Source: Plantago elongata (lineage: Eukaryota > Streptophyta > Magnoliopsida > Lamiales > Plantaginaceae). Taken from it: a stretch of DNA of 64,000 nucleotides. The DNA lies in contig JAYMSP010000044.1 in assembly GCA_036897095.1 (NCBI GenBank), positions 1 through 64,000 on the forward strand, given 5' to 3'. Made by a program: the position numbers and the translations under genes. Shown in pieces: positions 13,600 through 26,410 of this stretch (positions are counted from its first letter, which is position 1; the number at the start of each line of letters is the position of its first letter). Under the pieces are notes generated by a model. The model made no database searches, was not told where the DNA came from, and saw only the letters and a program-made list of their open reading frames with translations.

Positions 13600-15264
13600 A
13601 TGAATTGTTGCAGGGGAAAGAAGTCGAAAACTCCATCATTTCAAGAACAGCCACAACAAGAAATAAAATTCCCTGAGAACAAAGATGTAAAACATGAAGT
13701 TCTTATTCGAATTCCAGGCTGCAAGGTCCATCTTATGGACGAAGGAGAAGCTATCGAGCTAGCAGAAGGAGATTTCGAGCTTGCTCGAATATCAGATGAA
13801 AACGTATCCCTTGCAACTGCCATCAAAGTTGGTGAAGAGCTTCAGTGGCCTTTGACAAAAGATGAGCCTGTTGTGAAGCTAAGTCCCTTGCAGTATCTAT
13901 TCTCTTTGCCAATGAAAGATGATAAGCCCTTGAGCTATGGGGTCACGTTTTCGGATAAGAGTGGAAAGAATTTGAGCTTGCTGGATTCATTTCTTAGAGA
14001 AAATTCGTTGTTCAGTAGTACTGCACAGAGTTTGTCTTCGTCAAGAAAGGGAGGTATAAACTGGAAAGAGTTTGCACCGGCTGTCGATGATTATAACAGT
14101 GTTTTGGCTAGAGCGATTGCTGGAGGAACTGGACAAGTTGTCAAGGGGATCTTTAAGTGCAGCAATGCGTATGTTAATCAGGTAAGACTTGAACATTATA
14201 AGTTTATTGTCAGGAGTTGAGCTTGGCAGTCCATAGATAGGGGTAGCTCTCGCGTTGATCATCTGGGATGTTTAAGTTGAATACTGGTGTTTTTAAATTT
14301 AAGTAGTTATTTTTTTTCAAGACATTAGCTTTATTAATTAGTGTACACAAAAAAATTGCTGTTTTAATTCTTGGCATCTATATGATCAAATAGGTGCAGA
14401 AGGGAGGGCAGAACATTCTGATTCGTGCATCCGAGGAGAAGAAATCGGCTCTAGCAAATGAAAGCAGTGGCTATAGCAACTATAGCAACGATGATTCTGC
14501 AAATAAAAAGAAGAAAGCTGGTGTGCTCAACAACAGCCTGAAACGGTATCTAGCAATCTGTTACTTGCAGTTTTCACTTGTATCGATTTAACAAGTTACT
14601 CTGGAATGGTGACAAATAATGAAATACATGTGACACAGTGTGAGAAAATTGTCGAAAATGACAGAGAAAATGAGTAAGGCAATGCTGGATGTTATCGGGG
14701 TAGCTAGTGGTTCGGTAATGGGACCTGTAGTTCGATCTGAAGCTGGAAAAAAGGTCCTGTCCATGGTTCCTGGTGAAGTCCTGGTGGCTTCACTTGATGC
14801 AGTTAGTAAGTGTTTCTTATCTTCCAATAAATATACATTTAACTCATTTAAGTAAAATTTTATAGGTGTAAACTTGTAATAATTGACTTGATCACTTGTG
14901 GAAATTAAATGACAGACAAAATACTAGATGCAGCAGAAGCTGCTGAAAAGCAGGCCATGACAGCCACTTCTGGTGCAGTTTCAAGGATGGTCACTAATAA
15001 GTAAGTTCCACATAGAAACATATACTTTCACTAGTCTCAGACAAAAACTGTAATAATCAAGTACAAATTGTTGACAAGAATTAATGGTTGATATATAGGT
15101 TCGGAGAGAGCGCTGGGGAGGCGACAGAAGATGCTCTAGCAACAGCAGGGCACGTTGCAGGGACGGCCTGGAACGTGTTCAAGATACGCAAGGCCATCAA
15201 TCCTGCTACATCCATGTCTAAGGGATCTCTTCTCAAGAATGCAGCTAAATCATACAAGTCATAG
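13600..15264 (+). CDS. ERD7-like senescence/dehydration-associated protein
   Basis: Exons: 13600-14181, 14394-14545, 14639-14805, 14916-15000, 15099-15264; 383 residues. The protein has the N-terminal region (about residues 30-130, [22 protein letters not shown]...) and the C-terminal Senescence domain (about 170-365) of the plant ERD7/EDL group, with Gly/Ala-rich stretches such as [16 protein letters not shown] and [14 protein letters not shown]. Members are induced by drought, cold and ageing; ERD7 proteins have been linked to lipid binding and membrane remodelling. The start [10 protein letters not shown] is the first in-frame ATG. A Cys pair next to basic residues could allow N-terminal lipid modification, which is inference. 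The introns are short and canonical. Confidence 0.9.
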
Positions 15265-15801
15265 TAGAATTAGAAGTATAAACTGTACTAACTGCGTGAC
15301 AAGCTTGGATTGTTTTGATTATTCTGCAAGTGAGAATCTTAGAATCAAGATTGGATTCTTCTCAAGTTATTCTAATGCCTGGATGTAGACATTGTAAGAG
15401 TCGTAATTCTTTTATCTCTCTTTTAAAACGTTCTACCTTAAAAGGATAAAAAGTAGAAAATTGATGAGGTAATTTTTCCATCAAGTACAAACCAGAAGCC
15501 CAAATTCCATAACCGCCCAGTTCAGTACAATACTACAAGTACTAGCTTGTCCTAATCCTGACTTGATCTATAACGTCACATGAATATAATGACGTAAATA
15601 GATAATGAGGTGCAACTCAGTTGGTAATACTATCTGCATTGACAATGACTATGTGACGCGTTACTGGTCATCTAACAAAATATATGGCGGAATTTTGTTG
15701 TATTGTTACGGAGCCGTCATATCGAATTAAATTTTTTTATTTTTTTAATCTTTCTAAAACATATTTAATATATTAAAAACTGAAATTAATAAAATACATT
15801 T

Positions 15802-15912
15802 TTGAATCCCTTTCTCTCTTCCAAGTTTCGCCACCATTATTAGTAATAACCTCAATCAATCGATCTCTATAATTCTTGAATCCCTTTCTCTCTTCCAAGT
15901 TCCGCCACCATT
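15802..15912 (+). repeat. Direct duplication in the Rit1 leader
   Basis: A 37-bp unit (ttgaatccctttctctcttc...) at 15802-15838 recurs at 15876-15912 with one difference; the period is 74 bp. The second copy ends 37 bp before the Rit1 start codon, so both probably lie in the promoter or 5' leader. Confidence 0.85.
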
Positions 15913-15949
15913 CCAAAACATACCGCGAAATTCATCATAAAATCGATCA

Positions 15950-18374
15950 ATGGAGTTTGGTTCAACATCGAGCAACAAGAACAGCATATACAAGCTTTCA
16001 AGAAGCATAAAACGAAGAGACAACACTTTGTACAACGCCCTCCGATCCATCTACCAGGACTCTATCTTCGTCGGAGAGATCTCTCTGCTCTGGCCTGAAC
16101 TTCCTCTGCTTGCCAATCTCCGATGTGGCTTGTGGTACTTCAGAAACTTCCACTCCAATTGTTACTTCAAATCCACTGATGGTCACACTAATAACTTGTC
16201 TTTCAATACTTCTCGTCTCAACCTCCATGTCGCGCTCCTTTCTGTTCAGGTACTCATAAAAGCTCAAACTTATAGACAATTGTTATATATCGTAAATTTC
16301 GACATCTTTAGAGTCTAGTCTAGGAGAAATTATCGGTGAAGGATTTGATACCATGATAGAATTGGAATGTTCCGTATTGTTCCTGCTTGTTCTTGATTTT
16401 TAGTGATATAATCAAGTTTAATTGATTGGTTAATCTTATGGAGCAGAGAGGAGGGTGTATGATTGTGGATTCGACAAGGAAAGGGAAGAGGTTTCCTGAT
16501 AGTATGTCCAAGACTATTCCTATTTGGACCTGCATCTTGAATCGGGCCATAAGAAATTACAGGCAGAGAATGCTTCTCGTGAGTGTCCCAATTGTTCTCT
16601 TTCAATGCTTTGATCATCAATTCAGTGTGCTTAATTCGTATACGGTGTTGTGATACGTTATTAGGAAGAATTAGTAGTGTTTTGAATGGAGTTGTTATAT
16701 GGTGCATTTGTTGATTTGGAAGCCTTGAACAGGAATCAGCTATCTCAGAAGAGTCTGGCAGTATTGGAGAAGACTTGTCTAGTTGGGATTGTTCTCTACA
16801 TCTTCCGCTCTGGGTTTCAGAAACCGAGAGGATGATGATAGAAAAGCATTTGGATGATTGGACTAATGACTTGGAGGCGAGTGGAGCTGATATTGCATCA
16901 ATTGCATTATCCTTGAAGAAACCTCTAAGACCACTATGGATATCACAAAGGACTGTAATATGGTTGAATGAAGTGCCAGATTACGATTCGTGGGATTTTA
17001 CGCCTATCATACTAGTGTCTGCGTCAGCGACAAGTGGTAATGTGCAACATCGGAATACATCTGAGTTTAGTTGGAATTATATTCCTGGAGCTGGAGATGA
17101 CGAGGAAAGCTGGTCTAGAGGCTTATCGCCTGGGCTTTTCTGGGAACATGCTTATGAAATCATAAGTGCAGGTCCTGATGTATGTAATCAAATGATTGCA
17201 AATATTGTGGAGAAAGATAGAGTTGGTCGTGCACGAAGGGGTGAACATGCTCCTCAAGTGTCTGTCAAGTCTTCAAAATGTGTTGGGAGTGAAAGTAAGA
17301 TTCCTATAGAACGGCTGATAGATGCGGACAATAGAGCTACAATTGGTCGTGAAGAGTGCAATAATGATCATGGAATATCGTTTTTGGGCTCAACCAAGAT
17401 TGCAGTTGGTAAAAGTCAACATGGTAAACTCATTTCGCTGTCATCTGTGTGTTAAAAAGTCACTGAGACGTTGAAACTCCGGTCTATGTGTGTTGATAAC
17501 ATAGAAAGCCTTGGTTCCAAGTCCAACTTGACTCAAATTATTGTTTATAATTTTGATGATATCTGTTTCACTGTTTTCCCCATTGAACGAAACCAACACT
17601 ATGAAATCTTCTCTTGCAGCTTTAGACGACCTTGGTGCCTACTCGGTATTAAACTGTGATGCAGAGTCATTTTCTGGCACATTGACGAATCCTGAAGGAT
17701 ATTTACATTTGCCAATTCTGGTAAACATGATGCTCATCATCACTTTGTTTTAGTGACATTGACTTGTCTTTTTTTAATTATTTTCTGCTCATCAACTTAC
17801 AAACAGGATTCCAAGTTCGATCGTTATTCCTTGTTAAAGAATCTCCCTGCAGCTTTAGATTTTGCCAAGACACAATTGAGGATGGGGAAACCTATTCTTG
17901 TTTGCTGCAGCAGTGGTAAGCTCTCTTCTCATGCTGTTCTTAATCTCGGATTTGATCGCTGTGGGAACTAGTTGTTGTGCATACTTTTAAATTGGCTGTT
18001 GCCTCATTGCTGTCTTCATCCAATGATTTGACTTCTGGTATTTTTGCAGGAGAAGATATAAGCATATGCATTTGCTTGGCAATCTTGAGTTCATTTTATG
18101 ATGAATCAGGTACTATTCGATTCAGTGCGAGTGTGCAGCGCGTTTCCAAATTATTCCTTAATTACCATTTTCTAATTCAAATGCTTTGACAGGAGAATTT
18201 GTTGAAGAGAAACCTAACAGAGAAATGGCGATAACAAAGGTAGAATTGCGGAGAAGATTAGTGTTTATTTGTAAATTTGTAGTGAATGCTCGGCCATCTA
18301 GAGGAAATGTGAGACAAGTATTTAATTACCTGAATGAAGGATCAAAGAACTTGTGTATGCTCATTCAAGATTAA
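15950..18374 (+). CDS. Rit1-type tRNA A64-2'-O-ribosylphosphate transferase
   Basis: Exons: 15950-16249, 16447-16578, 16733-17423, 17620-17720, 17807-17915, 18050-18109, 18193-18374; 524 residues. Rit1 adds ribosyl phosphate to position 64 of initiator tRNA-Met, which keeps that tRNA out of elongation in fungi and plants. The N-terminal Rit1 region runs from SIYKLSRSIKRRDNTLYNALRSIYQD through the conserved GGCMIVDSTRKGKRFPDSMSKTIPIWTCI. The C-terminal domain resembles a dual-specificity phosphatase and carries CCSSGEDIS split across an intron, then ends with NARPSRGNVRQVFNYLNEGS, a family signature. The middle linker (about residues 280-375) is variable. All splice sites are GT-AG. The gene is convergent with the MUN-domain gene; the two stop codons are about 480 bp apart. 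Confidence 0.93.
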
Positions 18375-18857
18375 ACCAGTTCTGCAAGATCAATAGGCAA
18401 TCGCCAGTTCTAATATAAAACACTGAATTTGCGAGGCACCAAAAGTGTTTTATCCTGTTGATCTTGATACTCTAGGCTTCAAACTTAGCATTTGAGTCGA
18501 ATAATTAACAAGGAAGCCTTTGAAAGGCTCTCTAGAGCCTTGCAATTTATTTCTAACAGAAACCGTACAAATCTTGTTACTAAAGCACTAACCTGTACAC
18601 GCTATAGACAAAATTCTGAATGATACAAATCCTTCTATGTGACCATATTTGTAAAACAAAGAAGACTAACAAACAATTTGCAGAATGAACTTGTGGTATA
18701 ATTATACGAATGAACACAAAGCCCGAAATTTGAAACTCAGCTCCCTTCACATTAGATCTCTACAATGGGGAATCATTCATGCTGATGCAGCTTTTAACTC
18801 ATAGCAGGTCTGTGCTGTTGCAACGGAACCATCAGGTATTTTTCAAACAATTTAATC

Positions 18858-21800
18858 TCAGTTCTTCTTCGGCAAGTCATAGGTTCTTTTGAGATAATTT
18901 GATGCCATCTTGTCATTCCGACAACACAAAACCCGTAAAATTGTGTTTGGATCAGTTGGACTCCAGTAACCTGTTATTGGTGGCAATGGGTGCTTTGATC
19001 TTGCATGAGCTCCATGAGTGTCTGGACTGGCATGTTTAAACTGCTCAATAAGATTCTCAGTATCAGATTCGAGGAGGGGAACAATACCTTTTATCGTACT
19101 TGCGTTCTTATCAATCAAATCTTCTGGCAAACCATCTCCATTTGACCAGAATAAATCTGTCAGAGACTTAAAATCATCCTTTATCGTAGCAGCATCTTGC
19201 AAAGTAAAGGCCCGAGAAGGTAACCCACCAAGCAAAACCAACAAAAACCCTTCAAAAGAAGCTCTCATTACGTTGGTTATTACACGAGTTCGGACCCTGT
19301 CGTGAACTGTCACGGAGATTAATTCTAAATTTTGCTCCAGCTCCTGGAGGAAAGGTTCAATCCTTGCTGAAGCAACATCACCCAGGTACAGGTAGTCCCA
19401 AAGGACATGGCTAAGATCGTGAAATACTACTCTATAAGCTGTTGCTTCAGAGAGTTCATGGATTCCTTCCAGGCACAAAGCAATTGAGGTCCCGAATTTG
19501 CCCTCTACAACATTTTCATCGTGTACAAATCCAGAATCCCTCAAATTGGACATCGTTCGTTTCTCTATAACCTCCAATTCTTTTCGGATAGCATACAAGG
19601 TATTAATGCGAAAGCATAGTTTTGGTATGCTATACAAGTCTTCTCCTCCATTTCTATTGTGCATCATAGATTTCCTACCTGCACCCGCAAGTGACCTGTC
19701 TTTCCTCTTAAATGCTCCGAATTTTGATCCTGTAGTGCACCGGGTCAGCGGAGGCAGTGCGGGGATTAATGAGGCTCGGGATCCTGATTGTAGAGGTACT
19801 GATTAATAATGAAGCTAAAAAAATTCACTGGACAACACAAATTATATTTAACACAAAAGTTTACCACAGTCGGATTTCGCCTTGGTGATGTAATTCTGAA
19901 GATATTTATCTAAACCTCCCAGTAACTCGGGGAGTAAAGCAGGATGCATTGGTATTGGCAACAAAAGAAATGCTTCCAGAGTTTCATCCATGATACGTAG
20001 AACCTCCACAGCTGAAGGTGCAACTCGCCCTTTATTTACTTCAGGATTCCAGACCTATAAGTGAACTGCTAAATTAAACAGCAAAATTTGATGGACCAAG
20101 TTTTGCAGAAAGAAGAACATGACTATACTTAAACAGTTAAACTAGAGATGTGGCATCAGAAACTACAATGCACTTTCTCCAATTAATAAACAGCTACTTG
20201 CCCACGTTTTCCCTAGCTCCCCAACCCAATCCCCAATTTGCAATATGAAGAAACCTAACATCTTGAATAAACATATGGCATCAGGTATAACAGTGCACTC
20301 TATAATCGCTAATCTAGAGAATACTACTAATTTGATATTATTAGACTTGTAAAGTCTTCCTCGATCAGGGAGTCACACTCAGTATTCTTTTACATTAGCC
20401 AGCAATTATTTTACATTTTAAAATTTGAGAATATGCATGCAACCTAATATCAAAGATGCATAGCACGACTGTGCTCTCCATAATAACCCATATTCATGTA
20501 TACTGCAAAATTGATTGGATGTGTCAGGATTTCCAATTTATTTGTGTAGAAATTCTTAAAAGACATAATGTGGTAGGCATTTAGACGTGCTTATACATGC
20601 GTGTAGCTTAATTCACGTGCACACACATGCCTAATGTACATGACAGAAGATTATGTGCAGAACAAAAACTGCTTCTTGTGAACTCCAAGTTATCCAAAAT
20701 TTCAAACAAGGATACAGTGTAAACATCAGCTATACATCCGAAGTCACAAAATATAAGAGGAAAAAAAAATTACAGTGCGTACCTCTTGTCGCAAACTTCT
20801 GTCAACCCATTCCCCAAAATGATCAACTCTTGTCTGTATCCACGACTTCACCAAGTTGGCAATAACAGCTTCAGCTTCGTAAGGAGCCAGCTCCTGAATG
20901 ATTGCCTTCCCACCATCTTCGCTGTCCACAGAATCAGCAACTGCCATTTCTACAAGATCTTTTTCAAGCTTTTCAGCTGCTAGCAATACTTGTATAGATT
21001 CAGGAGTTAATTCGGTTATGCCAGAAACAAATTGCTTAAGCTCATTCGCATAACATGCATGGAGTGTAGCGACAGCTACCCCAGTGGCAAGTGGATGCCA
21101 TGTTTTCAGTACAGGGCTATAAATTTCCTTCTCATTGAACGCAAGGTCATGAATATTTTGGGCAAGGATGGAAAGGAGAGGAAGTGGACTTCGCTGATGT
21201 TTAGAAGATTTCCTGATTGAGATTATCTTCTCTTTTTCCTGTCTTCAAATAGAGCAAACAGACGTCTGAGTCATACTTACATAGATAAGGTTTAAAAGTT
21301 ACATGTGTGCATACTCGATAAATGACACAACAAAAATAACACCCCAGCAAATGGTTGAGGGAAAACTAAGAAAAATGCCTGAACACAACACTTTAAAAAT
21401 TACTACATGATGAAGGACATAGTCATGGGCCGGGATTGGGTGGGGGGTTCACTACGTTTCCACCCAATGATTTATTTATGAGTCACTTATCTGCATGGAG
21501 AACTAAGAAGTAAAGCATGAGCAAGAATTTAACAGCACAATATAATTCCGATTGTGCCGTTTCAAATTTGCAAGAATTAGTTTGAGCTGTTTAAAAAAAA
21601 AAATCATAATAACAGAGGACATTTCCAGATTTTTTAGCATCAGAAAATTCGTTTGAATTAATACCCAAAGCATGCAGGGCAGCAGGGGCGAGCAATTGGT
21701 GAGAGATCAAAGTTGGAACTGGATAATGGCATCACATACATTTTACGAAAAAGCTCTTTCTAAACACTTGCCTGGGAAAAAGCACTGCGCAGTGATGACC

Positions 21801-23218
21801 TGATATAAGTATCTACCCTGGAGTGTGCCACGTGTACATCTTTAACCTTTCTTTGGTTCTCGTGGGAACCATCTTCCACCAATATTTTGGCTGCTGATAC
21901 ACCAATGGACAAAACACTCTGCATCACATCAATATTACCCCTGTAGAAAGTATCATGGTACCGAAGAAGCAGTTTTTCCAACCAGTCTAACATCATGTCT
22001 AAAGTTGAACTCAAGATCTTTGCATATGTTGGATCACATATTGTTTTTGCATCCTTTTCTACTACCACCATCATACGATCAGCAGCAAAAAGAAGCTCAT
22101 CTTCAATTTGACTAGTCGTAATATATCGACGCAACAATACCCACGTAAAACAAAGATTGTGAATCGTTTGGTTTATCCCAAGGATAGCCCAAGTCTTCTC
22201 GATAAGTTCCAGCACCTCATCAACTTCTTCTATCAAATATGTTTCATCATTTACATCGAAACAAGCTTCTAAAAGTATCTGATACAAATGCAGATTAAGC
22301 GGCACTCCATCTGCCCAATGGCATACATCTGACACAGAACCGTCAAATGATCTGTAAGCAAGCGAAGCCACAAGGTCACGCAGGCTTTTCATTACTTCAC
22401 TATGGTTCCCTGTCTCAATCGGCTTCTCTTTCGCTGCATGCAGAATCTCCCGGAGCTTCTCAGGCTCCGTCCGTGATTTATCTAGTGGCATGTGTGGGTG
22501 CACAAGAAGACCAGCTTCCAAAACTTTCATAATCCTCTTCTGCCATGTGAAATACTCTTGGTGACCAGTAAAGTCCAATGGCCTGAAGTGTTGCAATAAC
22601 TCTATAGGCAAAACCATTGACTCAATACGCCTTCCTAGCTGTTACGATTTACGAAAATAAAAATACAAATACAACATAAACACCTAGTTTAGTTACTCGA
22701 TTACTCACAATAACAGGATGCGGAATTATGCATTCATGAATTATCAAACATATTCATCACATCAAAGACCAAAACAAGAAAAGTAGGCATATGAATCAAT
22801 CAAGTAACAAACAATTAGCATTTATCATTTCCAGATGATTGATTCTAACCTGACCGGCAGCAACTCGGAGCAAACCACGGCGGATCCTGGAATCGGTCTG
22901 CTCGGAAACCTTCATCTGGACTCTGATGAGCTCACCAATACTCGCGAATCGCCTCGACTCCGAATCACTAATTTTCCCCTTCTTCTTCGACATACCTAGC
23001 GCCTTCTTCACCTTGCTCGAACCGTTCAAGGACAGAGACCTCTGCATCGACATGGAAGGCGATCTACAGCGCTCCCTAGACCTGGAATTGGAGACGTAAG
23101 TGAGAGGGCGACCGGAGCCGGAGCTCCGGCAGGCTCCGACGAGGATTTCATAGGCGGTTTCACGGAGCTCGGAGGGAGATAGGTCGAATTGGAGCTCACC
23201 GAAAGGGTTGTTGTTCAT
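18858..23218 (-). CDS. DUF810 / MUN-domain protein (unc-13 homologue)
   Basis: Exons in gene order: 23218-22850, 22638-21772, 21238-20783, 20054-19865, 19798-18858; 940 residues. It belongs to the plant DUF810 family with MHD/MUN helical domains; the best-known relative, PATROL1, promotes delivery of plasma-membrane proton pumps to the cell surface, so a role in vesicle tethering is likely by family. The N-terminus is FGELQFDLSPSELRETAYEI, followed by a basic Ser-rich stretch and SESRRFASIGELIRVQMKVSEQTDSRIRRGLLRVAAGQ. The central and C-terminal parts are helical and contain the MHD region (PYEAEAVIANLVKSWI...RVDHFGEWVDR). Intron 2 uses a GC donor (GCAAGT at 21771-21766 on the minus strand); the other introns are GT-AG. 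The first ATG gives the family's usual start. Confidence 0.92.
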
Positions 23219-24635
23219 GATGAATTTAGCATGGAAATGATGGGATTGAGTGTGTGTTGAATTGAGAGAGAGGAAGGGGAAATCTGGTTAGAGAGAAGAA
23301 AGTGGGTTGTGTGATTGTGTTGTTGTTGCTTGGCTTTTAAGGTATGAATCGATTCGAATTTTCTTCTTCTCCATGTCATAATCATGAATATCTATCTATT
23401 AAAATAGTTTCTACTATCCATTGTTTTCTATTCTGTGTGTTATGAACAAGAGCCATCACTCACATCCCCACAATTATTTCAGATTAACCAGATGACAACA
23501 ACTAATATACAATTTCATTTAAATTAAATGATTTCATTAATCCCAATCCTAACATTATGTGAGGGTGTTCAAAATGTAGCGGTTTTATTTATATATTCAG
23601 ATTTCAAATTTCAATTCTTCTCTCCCGACATTTATTTATTCCTACACGACTTGGTTAGTTTAAGCATAATGTTTTCGACTCTTAATATACATGATTGATA
23701 TTTGTAACACCAAACGTTTATAATCAAATCATCTTTGGAAATTTATGATCATAGTACACATCAAATTGCAGCCTCATTATCCACGTGAACTCTACTTTTG
23801 GTGATTTTAAACTAAGAGCTTCTTCACGCGTATGTGTAGTAGGAGAATTAATTGAGAATGAGTTTTAAATGTTTTGGACATAAAGTATTGTGATATGAAT
23901 TATTGGGTTTTTGAACAATCTGCTGTACAAGGTTGGAAAAGTAAACTAATGCTTGCTGTGCTGTGCTGGGTGTTCACACATGGATACATTACACAGTGTC
24001 AAATGATTTTCGTAAATTAAGTAGGCTTTCGATTTTAAAGTGTTTTAAAAGAGTCAATTTTTTTTGGCATTTGCACTTTGTATTACAATGTGGGGCAGTT
24101 CGAATTATGACTCTTATCTGTCACCAATAATTTGAGTTTAGAATTATTATGATAGAGTCTTAATGACCGTTTGTTATAGAATTTTAAATTGATAAAATTT
24201 AATTCGAATTATATCCAATTAGATTCTTAATTTTTTTTATAATAACGGGACTAACTACCTACACAAGTTGCCTGTTACCTGCACCTTGTCATCTAATTAA
24301 CCTGTATTCTATCCACAAGACTTTTTCAATCTTTGTTAGGCTCAAATTTTATAGGTGGAAATTTGAGTTTGATGGTGACTATCACACAGTTATCATGCAT
24401 AAATCAAGGTCTGCAATTACTTAATTTCAGTGGTACTATTTCACAATTAAGTTTGAAAAGAAGTTTATATTCAACATCAAATAGTATTTGTTTTTTGTTA
24501 CTGTATTATTATATGAAATAAATTTAACAATTGTTTGTCTATACATTTGAACTGAATATTTACAATTTTCACGTACAAAAATTCAACTCAAATGTGACCG
24601 CTCAGTCTTCTCCAACCTTTTAATATAGTCTCAAG

Positions 24636-25102
24636 TAAGAGTGTTTAGCAAATAAAACATTTGTGAAATTTTCAGTCAACGTTCTGTTCGTGTTCGATAT
24701 TGATCTGTTCTAACACGTTTATTAACAAACGAGCACGAACACAAACTTTATTGTTCGGTAGTTCGCGAACTGTTCTTGAACAATATAAATATATATTTTT
24801 TATTAATTTACCTTGAAATATGGTTTTTGAGGGATCTTTCATCCTATTTATGTAATATTTTTACTTTAGTTTTAGGGTTCTAATAACAATAAATTGTTCG
24901 CGAACACGACCTTAACAAACAGACGAACTGAACAGTTCGCGAACAAAAGGTTAACAAACACTAACGAACAAACGAAAACCTTAACGAATTGAACATGAAC
25001 AAGTGAAAGGGTTGTTTGACGAACACGAACACTAAAATTCTTAACGAACAAACGTTCAATTAGCTCTCATGTTCAATTCGTTCTGTTCGATAAACACTCT
25101 TA
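24636..25102. mobile_element. hAT-like MITE with perfect 8-bp target duplication
   Basis: Ends are the perfect inverted repeat taagagtgttta (24636-24647) and taaacactctta (25091-25102). Both sides carry the identical 8-bp direct repeat gtctcaag (24628-24635 and 25103-25110), the target-site length of hAT transposons. The 467-bp interior has no coding frame but many copies of a gttcg/cgaac motif in both orientations, including the palindrome gttcgcgaac twice. Such subterminal motifs are typical transposase-binding sites in hAT elements. The intact duplication suggests a fairly recent insertion. Confidence 0.85.
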
Positions 25103-25729
25103 GTCTCAAGAATGCACCATCAAGGGAAAAGTTAAAATTTGTGAATAACTAGTAATAACCTGTGGCGATGCCACACTATAGTTTAATTTTAATAATAAAT
25201 ATAAGGGGGATAAATAGAAAGGGGTTGATGAAATAATTTAATCGAGGAAATAAGGTAGTGAAATTTATGTGAACAACGTTTGTTGTGGTGTAGGTCGGTA
25301 GTACTTCTTCATCCAATATTATTATATCAATAAGTGTTTGTTTAACCTAACTATAGAAAATGTAAGAGTATGGTCCTACCGTACCCGACGGGTCAATTAT
25401 TAACATGTATATGTTTTCTTCAAAATAATTTTATTCCTTACGAATCGAATCAAAATAAAATACAAAAGTATACAATATAATCAATAGGCTTGTTCATAAT
25501 AACCCTGATGTGGTATGTGGTCAACCCACCACATGCACAAAATAAATATTATACAAACATAATTTCATATATTACGGTTATTTTACCACTCTTATTTCCC
25601 GATATATAACACCAACAAGTATGCGTCACCCCACCAAATACAAAAAAAAAAAAATATTTTACAAATGTAATTTTACATGCTACTGATAATGTTCTCCACA
25701 ACCTCCTTCATCGAGTTCGTTATGAATGA

Positions 25730-26410
25730 ACAAAGCAGAGAGAAGATAGAAGAGAGTTTTCCGGCCCATAGAGTATTTGCCAGACACCCCATGGCTCGTC
25801 ATGAAGTTCAAGAAAGTAAAAAGAAGAATGAATACAATTTACTCTCCTAGAGAATATAAGTTGATACCCCCCCCCCTCCCCCGGGTGAACGCGCCTCTTT
25901 ATGATGAAGAAGAAAGTAAGGAGAAGTTCGAATAGAGTGTCCCCGCCGACAAAGTATAAGCCCCCTCCCCCACCCCCTACCCCCCAATCAGCCCGTCATG
26001 GAGATCAAGAAAGTACATAGAAGATTGAAGACAAATTTCTTCTTAGGTGTATCAATTGACCCCCTCCCCTCCCGGTGTACAAGCTCGTTATGGAGATTTT
26101 AAAAATTCGAGAGATGATCAAAGAGAGTTTTCCCTCCTACAAAGTATATTTTAGACCCCCACTTCTCGACCCGTGATGGAGATAAAGAAAGTACGTAAAG
26201 AATCGAAGATAATTTTCCCACCTAGAGAAAATTAATTGACTCCTCCACCCTCCGCATCAGGCTCGTTAAGAAGATCAAGAAAGTGGAGAGAAGATCGAAG
26301 AGAGTTTCCACACCTAAAGAGTATCATATCCTCCAGACCCATTATGGATCAAGAAAGTATAGAGAAGATCGGAGATAATTTTCCCACTCAGAGAGTATCT
26401 GCAAACTCTC
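25730..26410. repeat. Degenerate minisatellite, about 8 units of 75-100 bp
   Basis: Each unit follows the order: a purine-rich part (aagaaagta..gagaagat.gaagagagtttt), then ccc..cctagagagtat, then a C-rich run, then a ctcgt.atggagatc part. Purine-rich unit starts fall near 25733, 25808, 25909, 26007, 26094, 26183, 26277 and 26350. Some C runs reach nine or ten bases. Units are diverged, so the array is not young. No gene overlaps. Confidence 0.8.

Noticed and set aside
15604-15660. gaggtgcaactcagttggta, resembling a tRNA or SINE A box
   Set aside because: No B box, no cloverleaf and no tail; chance similarity cannot be excluded.
26280-26410. Array of short repeats as a CRISPR-like structure
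   Set aside because: Units are diverged, contain no constant spacer layout and lie in a plant nuclear genome; it is a minisatellite.
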